64,000 nt of DNA from Trileptium ribeirensis (GCA_030248225.1 JASANE010012610.1:1-64000); one strand, 5' to 3'; shown: positions 42,101 to 54,350, counted from the first letter of the stretch. Translations and numbers: made by a program. The notes: generated by a model from the sequence alone, not told the origin.

Positions 42101-45100
42101 CTATAAATGACAACAGTAAATAATATCGACCATCCGCTTTAAAACCGAAGAGGAAAGATAAAAAATTTCCCAGAAATTCTGGAGCAGCTACATTAAATTC
42201 ACAAATTTGAAAATTTGTAGGGGCTGCTAAATTCGAGCTTTATATAATTTTTGAGTGCCTGTCGTAGTATACAGTAATTACTCAATAATAATTTGAAAAT
42301 TTGTGGATATTAATAAATAGCACGCACCCAGTAATTATGCAGGTACGATCAAGGCCCAGTAGTTTTAATTTTGGAGCACAAATTATATTCTTCACTCAGT
42401 TCGACGAAGCGACGGCGACTCTAAGCCAAACGATCTGGGATCGATTCATTTGCGCCGGCAACATCTTGCTCAACGCCAGTCAAAATGCTAATAATTCATG
42501 AAATAAATGATTAAGATAGTGAAGTGTTTCGTTAATTAGGCGGGCAGGAATATACGCCAATGTCAGCCTAACACAGCTGCATATGCAAACTCGGACTATC
42601 AGCTTTACGTGAATGCCCTACAAATATTAATTACCATTTAATAATTAGACGAACATATATCATTTTCTGAGCACGTTGATCAGGAATAGGTTAGCTGTAC
42701 AGCTTATCGCCCATGTCATCTTTAGGGGTCGTCAGAGAACGGTCTTTATAACGTTACAACAAAGAACTGCTCAGAGTGGGGGGTTCGGGGGCGACAGCCT
42801 CCGACTTAGGCTTCGGCTCAATGCATGGCTCATATAGAGACCTTAGCTTAGGCGAAGACTAAGGCTTGAGCTTAGTATATCCAGAACGGAATAGCATGCA
42901 TTTCACTTCCGCCCCTAAAGGTTACATTGGCCGAGAACGGTGTGATCTACATTATACCGACATTTACTAGAGGGTTCCTTTTACTGGAGGAAGGACATTA
43001 TGATTTTTGTGGTAATAGATCATTTCGTCACAAAATACACTATCGGCTATAATATATATAAATAAAGAATCCCAGCGGGTGAAATAGCCGATTACCTTCT
43101 TGTAAGTCGCTCAACATTAGTATAACATGACTGCCTTGTTCGTAGACCATTCGCCAAAAATCTTCAATCGTACACGGCAGCGGTCCTTGTGTAGCAATAT
43201 ACGACGCAGCACGACCAGCTCTCAATGCACTTGGCAATAAAATCGGACTAGCATTAATGTAGTCGTCGGAACGATATTGTGACGATTCACTTCGTCGAAG
43301 AATGATACGTGTGTCGTCGTACGGTAGTCTAAAACGGGTTCTATATGAAATATGTTTTAACTAAAATCATACTCAAAAGAAAAATGTACTTATTCATATT
43401 AGCACTAATTTTCGAAATTATAAAATAAAATAAACATTACAGATTGATTTTGTTAGTAACGAAAATTAACAATAATATTAGTTGTATTTAGAGTATAAGC
43501 GTTGTTTCTATTTCAAAGTATCGTTCGGCCTTCAATGCATCAAATTCGAGACCATACACCATTTTTGCACTAAACCAGTAACTTTACAGGAACGAAAGAT
43601 ATATAACCCGTAATACTATTTTCTGGCAGGCATATAGTCCCCTAGTTATTAGTAATACTACTTTTGGTTATGTCCAAGCTGAAGGTGCATTGCTAACCCT
43701 CAAAACTTATTATCATTTGTTTTTGAATCACATATTGTGGCGATTAACATATGGCCGTTTTTAATAAGCACCGTCGTCGTGTGGCACGGTGCACTGAAGC
43801 GCAGGTCTCACTGTTATGAGGTCACGTCCTCAAATATAAAATAAACATACATATATAAAAGCATTTTGTTATAAAATTAAGAATATAAATCTATTATAAG
43901 GCCCACCTTACCTGTTGCAGTAGCGGTTTTTTGGCCGGTTTCGGAACTTTTTACCGCAATTAACGCTTGCTTTTCGATCACCGTTCCGAGACAAACTAAG
44001 GAATGCATCGCAAAGATCGTCAAGTTCCGATTCCGTGGTTTCGCGATGCAACATTTCCCGTGAGTCAGGCTAAAATATATTAAAGGAGTGTTCGCACGTC
44101 AAACTCTTTGCTCAGATTTTTACGTCAAAATTTGAGCTTTAAATTTTATCTACTTTTGATTAAAATTATCAAAATTTGAATAATGTGGTTTGTGATGAAA
44201 AATATGGCAAATAAAAAAGTTTCAAAATTTCAATTCATCTATCTCGACACTGCTTAAAGCATCCTCTTACGATAAGGACGTGATCAGGGAGTGTCGGAAG
44301 GCGATATATTCACCTCGCCAGAATTTCGAGGTAAATATTTTCTGAAGTTGAGTCGTAAAAATATTTCGCTCTTGATCGCGCAGATGTTTCCTGAAAATTG
44401 GATTTCATTTTATGAGCTAACATTTCGCTACTGTGAACTGTAAATAAACGGCATTCCACGTACTAATTAACGTTTGTTATCGAATGTGTTTGCAGTAATA
44501 CAGAAATAATGTATTAAATGTCACCTACAAAATAATTTGTCTTTTTACAAACAGTGCTCGCTAAAATTATGCAGCTCAAAAATTTATTAATTTGTCCGTC
44601 ACCGGAAAGTCCCAGCTTCACCGTTTGTCTTCGGGCACAATGATGGTCAGTGGTGAAACAAATATTTGGACCCCAAGGATTCTCGCATCCTTACACGGGA
44701 GCAATTGGAACTGTGGGCCTTTTTAACTTCAGCGATGACAGAAAGATATTTTTGAAAATGTGTTGCTTGCTGAAAATGTGTGATTTTTGGTGAATCAATC
44801 CAAGATTTACCGTGAAATGTTGGCACTGACGTGGATGCTGTTGTGACGTACTTCTCAAATAAAACTAAAAATCTCGGGTTCAAGCAAAATACTTAGATAC
44901 CGCTGCACTTTCAGACAGATTAATAGTTTGATCTACGATTGCATAATGTCATTTATCAATATACATGGTACAGATATGACACCTCTGCAGTGCTTTGCAG
45001 TGCATCATTTATTGAAGGCTACGTGACGCGGCTATTGTCACAGAAGATATTAGTTATCTTTCAGTAAATATTTGGTTGGCATTCTAAGAATATTGTCATT

Positions 45101-48100
45101 ATTTTTGAGAAGTTGAATATTACAAAATTTTATACGATAATACACATTCTAAGCAATAATAACTGTTGTAACGAACACTTAGAATGATTTTACACATTTT
45201 TTAAAAATAATATATTTTTTCTGATTCAAAATCTATTCAAACAGTTAGTGACAAAATGATGCAGGCAGCTGTTGCTATCGCGAAAATGCTAAAAAGTAAA
45301 AGAACCATTATACTATCAAAAGACTTATAATGAAAACAGGGCCACCCTAGAGATTCCGAGGCCCCAAAAAGCATGCGCTATGTTCCATCCAGTGGCGGAT
45401 ACAGGATTTCATTGTAAAGGACCCCGAGATAACGCACGCACCACCTCTTCCCCGAGGCCCGCATCCGTCTCTCTTAGGCCCCACAACCTTCTCCGCGAGG
45501 CCTAGCAGCCCCTCCCCAGAGCCCCCGAACCCCCTTCTCAAGGCCCAGCACTCCCGCCAAGCCCCCGCAACCGCCTCCCCATGACTTCGAAAGCCTCCCA
45601 AAGTCCCGCACTACCCAAAATCTATTCAAACAATTAGTGACAAAATGATGCAGGCAGCTGTTGCTATCGCGAAAATGCTAAAAAGTAAAAGAACCATTAT
45701 ACTATCAAAAGACTTATAATGAAAACAGGGCCACCCTAGAGTTTCCGAGGCCCCAAAAAGCATGCGCTATGTTCCATCCAGTGGCGGATACAGGATTTCA
45801 TTGTAAAGAACCCCGAGATAACGCACGCACCACCTCTTCCCCGAGGCCCGCATCCGTCTCTCTTAGGCCCCACAACCTTCTCCGCGAGGCCTAGCAGCCC
45901 CTCCCCAGAGCCCCCGAACCCCCTTCTCAAGGCCCAGCACTCCCGCCAAGCCCCCGCAACCGCCTCCCCCATGACTTCGAAAGCCTCCCAAAGTCCCGCA
46001 CTACCCCTCCCGAGGCCCCCAACCCCCCTCCCGATCCCGAGGCACCGCACCCCCTCCCGAGGCCCCGCATCTCCCTCCCGAGGCCCCGCGCCCCCTTCGA
46101 GGCTCCGCCCGCCGCGAAAGCTAAAATTTTAAATGAAATATTTCTAAATTTATAAAATTCACAAAAAATTCAGTCCTGAGCTCTCCACAAAATGAGGGTA
46201 TGGTGGTGGTCGGCACGGCTTTGATGATACGCTGGAGCTGGTGTTGCACACTGAAAGTATTCATATATATTTACTTTAAAAATTTATTTAAATAAAAAAA
46301 CTTTACGATTCACTACTTCAGGATGGCTAAGAATAGGAAATTTAGAAAATACTAATCAACTGATACCTAAACCAATCATCGTCTCATTGGGTAAGCAAAA
46401 TAGACGATAACATTTATCGTGTACTCTCATGCATCTATATATATTTCCATTTTCTAATTTCTACTCATATAATATATATCCATGTTTTATAAATTAGGTT
46501 TACAGGCATAGAAAATGAATACAATGGTGAACACAATTATTAACAAGCCAAAGCATGAACAATGGCTTCAGGTTAAAAATTTAATTTGTATATCTACGTA
46601 TATTTTTATTCTTGCTTCCAAAATTTATTTGAATTAACACTCACTTGATCGTCTGGCGTTAGTCGACTATAGCGTGTCGTCGCTGTAAGCCTTTTGACTA
46701 GATTCAAAAAATGAGGTAACCACGACGTTAAGATGAGGGCTAAAATGGCTGTTAGTCGAAGAACGGCGATTGTTAAAATCATCGCAGATGATCTAAAGCG
46801 AAGTTTAGATGCGTATAAATTTGGACACTGTTAGGTAAGAATCTCGTAGGTTGAGCCTAGCATATAAATTTTGGTTTAGTAAAGCGGCTTACAAACATTA
46901 CCTTCACTTCGCCTTCGCGTCATGGGTTACTCGTAGGCGGTTAATTCTCCAGCATGTAGCTGATTTAGAGCAAAATTATAAAAAATGAAAAGAAAAATTG
47001 GCGAAAACGATGAGGAACAATTGGAGAGACTAGGTGGAATGTTTGGTTACAACATGCTTCTGGAACTATCAACCATTCATCCACCAAAACGATAGCGTAT
47101 TAATTGGTGAAATGCATTTACTACTAGAATCCTAAAACCACACATGTATATAAGTAAGGCTTCAACTATCTGCGAGCGATTTCGATGATGACATGATTGT
47201 TACAACATTTTCACTTTGTGGACTCGGTTTTTCTGCCAATTCTGCTAAAGGTTTGAGTAGGAGCTAATATACACTACGCTGTAAATGTCGTAATACGTGT
47301 ACGGCTGATGTAGGAGAAAGGCGGGCGGCCTTGCTCCTTAACATAAGTTGGTAGTCCACGAAGTGGACTTTCGGCGTATCCCATACTTAAAAGGATTTAA
47401 TTTCGTTTTCCATTTTTTATAAATACATATATTTCCGATGAGCACAATGATTTGATGTTGAGGTATCTACGAAAATTGCGGTCATCAAATGGAATTTAAA
47501 ATTGCCCAAGTGTGGCCAACGAGTGATTTAGCTAGGAAATCTACCCCAGTTTTCGGCGAGCAATATCCGCCACTGATTTCTACGATGTGCTTGCACTACC
47601 GCAGGACGTTTTGCTACAGAATAAATATTTTGCGTATACATTTTATAAACATTAATACATCAATCTACACGATACAATTTGGATAGATACTGAAAGACCG
47701 GAAACAACATGTTATTTACTAAGCGATTACAAATATCATCAATAACACAAAGAAACTCAATTCATCCTTTTATAGTAATCTTAAGATGCGCCGCTTACCA
47801 TCCTTTTTTGTCCAAAACAAATGCCTATTCCGCTGTTCACTGAGCACGAATTCCGTTTTAGTACAAAAGAATAGAAATTAGTCCGTTTCATATTGCATAC
47901 ATTATAATTTGAAAATGTTTGGGAACACAATGGTGTTAAAGTACCAGGACCGAATTGTAGGCTCTTTTCCATTATCCCCCAACCCGAATGTGGTCAATTT
48001 TGAAGATACAGAGCTGGATTTTGGTATCAATCGATTCAGCTCGATGAGGCGGTTCAAAAAATATTCATTTTACCCACATACTTGAAATTTTTTTTCAATT

Positions 48101-50148
48101 TTTTGAGGTCCCAATGGCCAACCCAAAAACTTTTTCTTCGGAATATGATCATATTGGACGCTATTCCATCCGGCTTGCGGAGAGAAATCTACTGGTGTGT
48201 ATCTTATTGAAATCTACGTCACCGTTAGAAAGTTATGAGAACCCAAGTAACCCTGACCAGCGAAAATCAAATGCAGGCCATGCCTTCTCGATATACTAAG
48301 CCTAAACCTTAGTCTTAGCCTAAGCGAAGGTCCTTATATGAGACATACACTCAGCTTAAGCCTAAGTCGGGGGGCTCCCGCTCTAAGCTGTTATTTTTCT
48401 AACGTTATAACGAACCGCTCCTCAGGGTTACATGGGCCCTCATAAATTTGTAACTGTGGATTTCAATAAAATACCCACCAGTAGGTTTCTCTCATCACGA
48501 GTCAAATGGTGCCCAACATGACCTATTCCGAAAAAAATTTTGGGTTCCCAAGGGGGGATTATTCGGACCTCAAAAAATCAAAAAAATTTTAGGGATATGG
48601 GTAAAATGAGTATTTTCTGAACCGCCTCATCGAGCTTAATCGATTGATACCAAAATCAGCTCTGTACCATCAAAATTGACCAATTTCGGACTGGGGGATA
48701 ATGGCAAAGAGTCGAATTGTATTGGCTAATGGCGTTATGGAATATAAAAATGTCGAAATTGGATACGGCTATTAAAATTCAAGTTTTGTTCTCTAACAGA
48801 GTTTTGTATATGGTATCAAAAGAGAATTGTTGGCGGCGCATCTTAAGTTTACTCTTGCATTACAGGTAGTATATCTACCAGATTTTGGCTCAAAATACAT
48901 AAAATTTAACCCTTTAATGCTTGAATTAATTTATATGTAACGCAGCATTTGGCAAACCCAAACAGTGCCCTAGAATCAAAAATAGGGTCTTGTAAGTGGA
49001 ATGCGCAATCCACTACATTATTTAGAACTTTTTGCCAGCTTCCTTAGGGAACTTCCCAGTGCGAGCGAATAACAACGCATGTACAAACAACCATCCGATA
49101 AACTGTGTTAACAATATAAAACTATGCAGTATCCGCTGAACCAATTGTGCTTTGCATCAATAGGCACGAAATGCTTGAACATTTTGAGCGTCAAATGGGA
49201 CGTTGCGACTACGGTTAATCATCAAATCCTGGGGCCCCCAGTGGTATGAGGCGAACTAATTTAAATGCTGATTTTTAAACTATCCTCAAGCCAGTGTATA
49301 TGTCAAGGCTTGCTTTGTTCGTGTCAGCTAAGCTTCAAACAGTTGCATATCTATTTATTTGTGCATAGTGATACAGCTCATAGGAATAAATAATTGTTAA
49401 CTTACGTCTCACTTTCGAATACTTTCAATGTTCCATCGACACATTGTATTATTGCACACACGAGTGCTGTGGCCAATAGTCCGCTAAACAGTAATGTGGA
49501 CCTAGCGCAGCTACAATCGGCGAAAAACCACGACGAATCGTCATTCCAAAAACTACTGTCACCGTCATAATCAAAATTGTGACATCGTCGATAACGAAAC
49601 ATAATCCAATACCACCGTAACGCCACAAGCCATACAATGACAGATCCAACAAGAAAGAATATCAAATGTCCATATACCGGACTATCGTTGACAACTATGA
49701 GTAAAACAGTTTCAACCGGAGCTAATGCAATGAGGAAAATTAATAAAACCAGCTGAGCTACACACAAACAGTTGGAGTAATTTATCACCAAATTGCGACC
49801 AGTTTGTTGTTGTTCCCCAGAACTATTTAGCAATAGATAACCGTCAGACCGACGCTGTCTTCTAGGACGTCGGAACTGACCAGTTCGAATAACCAATAGA
49901 TTTCGCTGCTGTGAACCTCTTCTAACAGTAGCAGCAGAATTATTATAGTAAGGCGGCGGATCACATCGAGATATTAGACCAAAAATAAAATCAAATGTTC
50001 CAAAAACGATTAAATAAACAACAAGACTTGAAGTTGTTACGGTGTCCAGAAAACAAGAAGAAAAAGAGTTGCCGATAAACGGAGTCGATATTGATATGCC
50101 GACGGGGCAGTAGTATAATGACGATAATGATCGCAATACTTCCGACAT
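41346..50148 (-). CDS. Five-TM protein tyrosine phosphatase (predicted fusion architecture)
   Basis: Exons 49406-50148, 46645-46792, 43912-44069, 43096-43340 and 41346-42100 have GT/AG borders and matching phases (2/1, 0/0, 2/1, 1/2), and sum to 2,049 nt, exactly 682 codons and a stop. Residues 1-297 hold five hydrophobic segments after a short Cys-containing N terminus, the layout of an ABC-transporter TMD0. Residues 298-682 are one classical PTP domain: NRPKNRYCN, DYINAS, TQGPLPCTIEDFWRM, CEKYWP, QFQYTG and HCSAGTGRSG (nucleophile Cys about residue 570), then a 60-residue tail. The WPD loop is altered. The phosphatase is certain. That the TM exons belong to it rests on strand, order and phase; they could be the start of another gene. 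A foldback element lies in the first intron. Confidence 0.65.
42735..42920 (-). repeat. Repeat related to the loop of the foldback element
   Basis: On the minus strand it carries atatactaagc, agccttagtcttcgcctaagc, aaggtctctatatgagcc and gccgaagcctaagtcgg. The same order is found at 48290-48372 between the arms of the foldback element. Confidence 0.6.
43096..43340 (-). CDS. PTP exon: KNRY to DFWRM region
   Basis: The acceptor ttcatatag and the donor gaag|gtaatcgg bound TRFRLPYDDTRIILRR, YRSDDYINASPILL, SYIATQGPLPCTIEDFWRMV and EQGSHVILMLSDLQEG. These are the substrate-recognition and core motifs of classical PTP domains. The first base completes the Arg codon of exon 43912-44069. Confidence 0.9.
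43605..43700 (-). repeat. Dispersed-repeat copy
   Basis: Words ttttggttatgtccaagctgaag and tactattttctggca match 2231-2310 in the same orientation. Confidence 0.45.
43912..44069 (-). CDS. PTP exon: juxtamembrane and N-terminal helix of catalytic domain
   Basis: The acceptor tatattttag and the donor aacag|gtaag bound PDSREMLHRETTESELDDLC, then DAFLSLSRNGDRKASVNCG and FRNRPKNRYCN. The KNRYCN motif is the phosphotyrosine-loop start of the domain. The exon begins in phase 0. Confidence 0.85.
44084..44240. mobile_element. MITE-like element, family 1 partial copy
   Basis: Starts aaaggagtgttcgcacgtc, aaactctttgctcag, like the left end of 16682-16970 and 52882-53161. The other end was not recognised. 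Confidence 0.45.
44241..45226. other. Phosphatase intron, no gene recognised
   Basis: AT-rich sequence. A 78-codon minus frame at 44647-44883 has no motif and no splice support. Confidence 0.35.
45227..46004. repeat. 389-bp unit in tandem duplicate
   Basis: Copies 45227-45615 and 45616-46004 are nearly identical. Each has an AT-rich half (caaaatctattcaaaca(g/a)ttag...) and a C-rich half with cagtggcggatacaggattt, a word common at ends of invertebrate DNA transposons. The repeated minus frames are by-products. Confidence 0.9.
46005..46115. repeat. C-rich minisatellite (cctcccgaggccccgca)
   Basis: Five to six imperfect units of about 20 bp with ctcccgaggccccgc, continuing directly from the C-rich half of the second 389-bp copy. 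Confidence 0.75.
46645..46792 (-). CDS. Membrane-segment exon (fifth TM) upstream of PTP
   Basis: The acceptor cgctttag and the donor gatcaa|gtgagtg bound SSAMILTIAVLRLTAILALI, then LTSWLPHFLNLVKRLTATTR and YSRLTPDDQ: a hydrophobic helix followed by a basic, cytoplasmic-looking stretch. It enters in the phase left by 49406-50148 and leaves in the phase needed by 43912-44069. Confidence 0.65.
47780..48847. mobile_element. Foldback transposon-like element, 1,068 bp
   Basis: The left arm (47780 to about 48262) is matched, with mismatches and small indels, by the reverse complement of the right arm (about 48416-48847): cttaagatgcgccgc at the ends, then ttccattatcccccaac, gaggcggttca and cctactggtg... 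further in. The loop of about 150 bp contains a Cctaagcc/cttagtc repeat also found at 42735-42920. No transposase is encoded. It sits in an intron of the phosphatase gene. Confidence 0.85.
48848..49405. other. Phosphatase intron next to first coding exon
   Basis: No further element recognised. Confidence 0.4.
49406..50148 (-). CDS. First coding exon: four TM segments, TMD0-like
   Basis: It starts at ATG 50146-50148 (MSEVLRSLSSLYYCPVG), shortly after an acceptor-like ttattttatag at 50188, so a 5'UTR exon may precede. It ends at the donor gagac|gtaagtt. Four hydrophobic segments are visible: SLVVYLIVFGTFDFIFG (about 41-58), VAQLVLLIFLIALAPVETVL (about 130-150), FFLVGSVIVWLVALRWYW (about 165-185) and LLFSGLLATALVCAII (about 222-237). 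N-terminal SSCFLDT before the first helix recalls the C-F-x-x-T of ABCC/ABCB6 TMD0 domains. A Gln/Arg-rich loop lies between helices 1 and 2. Confidence 0.7.
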
Positions 50149-52880
50149 AATAATATGTTAGTAAATATATGCTATAAAATAAAGATTTTAGTTGTAAAGC
50201 TTTATAATGAGATATTTTGAATATAAATTATTTCTAAAAAACAAACTTTGTGTAAAAACATCAATTTTATTGTAAATTCCCGTCAAATACATCTGAGTGG
50301 CATAAAGTGAAACCGTTTACGATAAAAGTTAACAATGTGTCCTCATTTCATGCGTTACACATTGCTTCAATGACCAACGCTTAGTTGGTTCACTTTTTCC
50401 GTGAATGGCCCAGAAAAATAAGTGTTTTAAGTTCCACGCCTTATGCTGCAAGATTAACGCTTTACTAGTTATATCAACCATATATGGCTGCCATAGCAAC
50501 GCGGGAACTGCTGAAAGGTGAACCCTAGTAAGATTATCTATTTATTTTGATATAGGGTGTCAAATCCAATCGGCCATCAGATATCCCAATTTAAAACGAC
50601 TCGATTTAAATCGCACATGCTCATAGGGAGAGGGGGTAACATACCCACCAAGTGGCCCCCCTTAACACGTGCCCCACCCCTACCTCCGTGCTTCGACGCA
50701 CAGCAGGCATCCCGAAAACAAAGGCATCAAGCTACGCCTAGACCGGCAGACCACCTGAAAACCCGAAGGTCGACCCTTCCACCAAGGTCCCATGTACGCC
50801 CCTGAGAGCTCGGACCATGTATCATTCAAATCAATCGACCTGTTTAAGGAGACGTCTTTTTAAATCGGCCGCTCCCGAATGAGTTTGGCCCAAATTAATT
50901 TAATGCTAAAAATGGTCTTACGCTGAGGTTGAGTTGTTGTAGGTTGGGATAACTATATAATATTTTGCACAAAAGATACTTAAATTTGTTGTATCAATTG
51001 TATTATTTGGTTTTCTTCAATGAAATGCTAACTAGTTACCATATTGTAAATATGACCTTAATGATTTGCAGAGACATTTATAAGGCCAAATTTCGGGCCA
51101 AACTGATTCGGAAGCGACCGATTTAATAAGATTTCAAACTGAGAGAACTCAGAGCTGACCCTATTTGACACCCTTAATCAAAACGAATTTTAATTTTAAC
51201 CTTCGTTGTAAAACCTTTCACAAATTTCCATTTTAACCTTCGTTGTAAATTTTGGAATAGCTCTCGCAAAACGCATAGTTTTTTAACACTACATTATATT
51301 TTGTTTACCAAAATACAACGCAAATGTTGTATCGTCGGTTATTGAGGCCAATCCGAACATATTAAGTAATGCCAGTAAAGCAAGATTTATATTGAAAAAA
51401 AGTTAAGTAATAATCTTAAGCGTATGAACCCATAAAACTATAAAATCATGTAACCAGATCTTTGCATTCTTGAAACCAAAATTATTTTTATGAAAATAGA
51501 AGCTTTTCAAATATTGATCCAGTGCCTTGTATAATAAGTATAATAAAAGAAAAATATTTACAAAAAAAATAGTTTACTAATATAAGTTTACTGAGCAAAA
51601 AAGTTCTAATACGATTAACTTAACACGGCTTGCATAAATTTATATACGTGTGTATAGTATACATTATATACAAATTATGAGATAAAATATTGTTTTTACT
51701 AGATATTCCGCAGTTTCGACGATACAGGGAAAGTAGCTAAAGTATTCAACCTAAAGGTATAAAGACTGCTAAAATTTATACCAAATACCCCCAGTCAATC
51801 GTAAGTTATTGTAACAACAGCAATGCATGAACTATTTAGGCGCAAATTGGTTGTTTTTGCTCTATTATTTATTTACCAAAGGGATTATTGGCTAAATATA
51901 GATATATAATGGCTGCAGATATAATATCCCATATTGCTTTTACTGTTAATTTTTTTATCACTTCACTTTAGAGGTTATCCTGTAAAAGACGAAAACAACA
52001 AGTTCGACTTGATTTTGGCCTAAAGATGGACGTTTTTAAACCATTGGTAAAGTAAACATTCAAATAAATGTTTTTACTCATTTATATGCCGGTGCTTCAA
52101 CGCAATCAGTAATAGTAATTAAAACATAACGGAAATCTCCAATTCATACCGCGCTGTAGCCATTGTTGTAATCCAATTTTGTTTTCACAGCAGTTTAGAA
52201 GCAGGGTATATAATCTATCTTACGCCAAATTTTTATTTAGTAAATAGACAATTTTTAGGACATATATAAACATTTAGTACATTTAGAACAATAATTTTGA
52301 ACATTTTCCCGTGGTGCGAAAAATTTCGGAAAAGTCATCGCTCGAAAAATTTGTAGATATCATTTAAAAATTGCAAACTCAAGAAGCCACCGTATCATTA
52401 TTGATTGTAATTACCCACTGGGTTAGCCAAGCGGTGATGATCAAATCTTTTCGTCTTGTTGGTTGTTGGAGCAAGAAATAAAGAGTCTACGATTTCACTA
52501 TTGCAGTGCTGAAAATAGTTGCAACGTTACTCTTAACGTGCCGCTGGTGTATTGATCTCTTTCTATAACTTAACCCTGGGATCAAGCTGTTCAAATTGGA
52601 ACTACGAAGTAGTGAAGTAGTCACTGAGCGCAGATTAGTCGCACTCACAAGCTTGTTCAGTTTACCCTCGCTGTGCGAGCAGCTAAATATTTCTAATTTC
52701 ACCAGTATAGTTTAAGTTACAGCGTAGTTGTACTTATGTGTTTAAGCTGAATATAACGTTGTACTCATTTCGGTCACACCTTGGTTTAAAGTTCATTGTT
52801 TGTTTGCAATAAAATATTCACCTCATTTCGGGTTACGAATGGTGTGGGTTCACGATTGCTATTATTTGAAGAGTAAACGT
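50149..52880. other. 5' flank of the phosphatase gene, mostly featureless
   Basis: No promoter element can be named with confidence. A GC-rich stretch lies at 50620-50810 in AT-rich DNA. A tRNA-like A-box word (ggttagccaagcggtga at 52420) has no matching cloverleaf. Confidence 0.35.
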
Positions 52881-52881
52881 A

Positions 52882-53161
52882 TAAAAGCTTGTTGACACGT
52901 TCAAACTTTTTGCTCAAATTTTGATCAAACTTTGTTTGAACGTGTGAACACCGTTCAAACTTTACAAGAAATTCCTGCAGCCAAAAATGAACGAGAGGTA
53001 TTCCCTGAAAAAGTTTAAGCTCAAAATTTGATCACAAATTTTGAAATATCGCCACAAATTTTGAAATATCGCAATTTTCGTTGAAAAATCTCCTTCAGAT
53101 TTTGATTAAAATTTGAGCTCAAAATTTGAGCGAAAAGTTTGAGCGTGTGTATACGCCTTTA
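52882..53161. mobile_element. MITE-like element, family 1 copy C
   Basis: Left end taaaagcttgttgacacgtt caaac and right end gtttgagcgtgtgtatacgcc are inverted repeats extending inward through gctcaaattttga/tcaaaatttgagc. It is about 280 bp and non-coding. Confidence 0.65.
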
Positions 53162-54194
53162 TTAAACGTTACAGTCCGAGTAGTAGCAAATTGTGTAGCT
53201 GCACAGTACCTGATCTAGTAAGTGTAGGCTGTTCGACCATGACTTCACATAACTAAACAATTACAAGCGGCACAACGCAAACGTCTTTTGTGCAGGTGTA
53301 AAATTCCTGTCGTAAATCTATCAGTTGCATTTTGTATGCTACACATAAATACATTCAAATAATTAAAATGCTGTTTAGCTTCGTCATTTTGCCAATCGTC
53401 CTTTATTTTTATTAAAAGTAAAAAATTGTAGAAATAGATTAAAAAACTAATTAAATAAATATATTCGGGTCAAGATACGAATAATATCGAAACATGGGTA
53501 GCATAGGATTGCTTAAAGTCCTCATAAAAGTAGAAACGAACCTACAAAACTACAATTTTGTCGGCAACTTTATTCAATTCCATCGCATTGCAACAAACGA
53601 ATTTCCAATTAATTCCGACCATTTTTGTTGTTGTACCTTAGAGCTACATGAAAACGAAACCTCTTGGGGACTATGAACATGCTCATTACATCAGCGAGCA
53701 GCAGCTACACTATCGAACCGACCTTACGCACGCTCTCTTTATCTCTCTAAGTTGAAATGCCTTCTTGTGCATTTTAGATTCTGGTAACTAATATGTCAAA
53801 ACTGAAATTAAACTGTAGCAGGCATCGTAGTGCGTGGTTGTAGATATATACATATATTTGTATAATTTTACAAGGATTTCGTTTAATTTTGTGTTCTTCG
53901 AAAACGTTCAATTGCGTGTGATCAAAACAAAAAAATCATTAATTTTGTTCATGTTTGAGAGGCGAAATGACAACGCCATTTTACTGTCCCGTCTTGTTTC
54001 TATTCTTCGTTCACTAGCTGTTTTCTTACAAAAACAGTGCCCGATCATTGTATAATGAACAAAGTTTGCAAGGCTGTTAGAACAATACAGCGATATATAC
54101 ATCAGCGGGGGGTGACAGCGGTACCGTTGCGGTACATAAATCGGTAATGTGTAGGTTCTTTCGTCTACTGCATCTTTTTATTCTATCTAAATAA

Positions 54195-54259
54195 ACAAAA
54201 TAAATAAATAAATAAAATAAATAAATAAATAAACAAATAAAATAAATAAACAAATAAAA

Positions 54260-54350
<91 letters not shown>

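Noticed and set aside
45347..46050. Gly-rich minus-strand frames in the 389-bp repeat
   Set aside because: They arise from the C-rich half of the duplicated unit and have no splice or start context.
46645..50148. Start of an ABC transporter (ABCC or ABCB6/HMT-1 type)
   Set aside because: The five-helix layout and C-F-x-x-T word fit a TMD0, but no core membrane domain or nucleotide-binding motif follows on the minus strand, while phosphatase exons follow in phase. Kept as an alternative within the phosphatase entry.
52415..52450. tRNA-Ser/Leu gene
   Set aside because: Only an A-box-like word is present; no T arm or acceptor stem follows.
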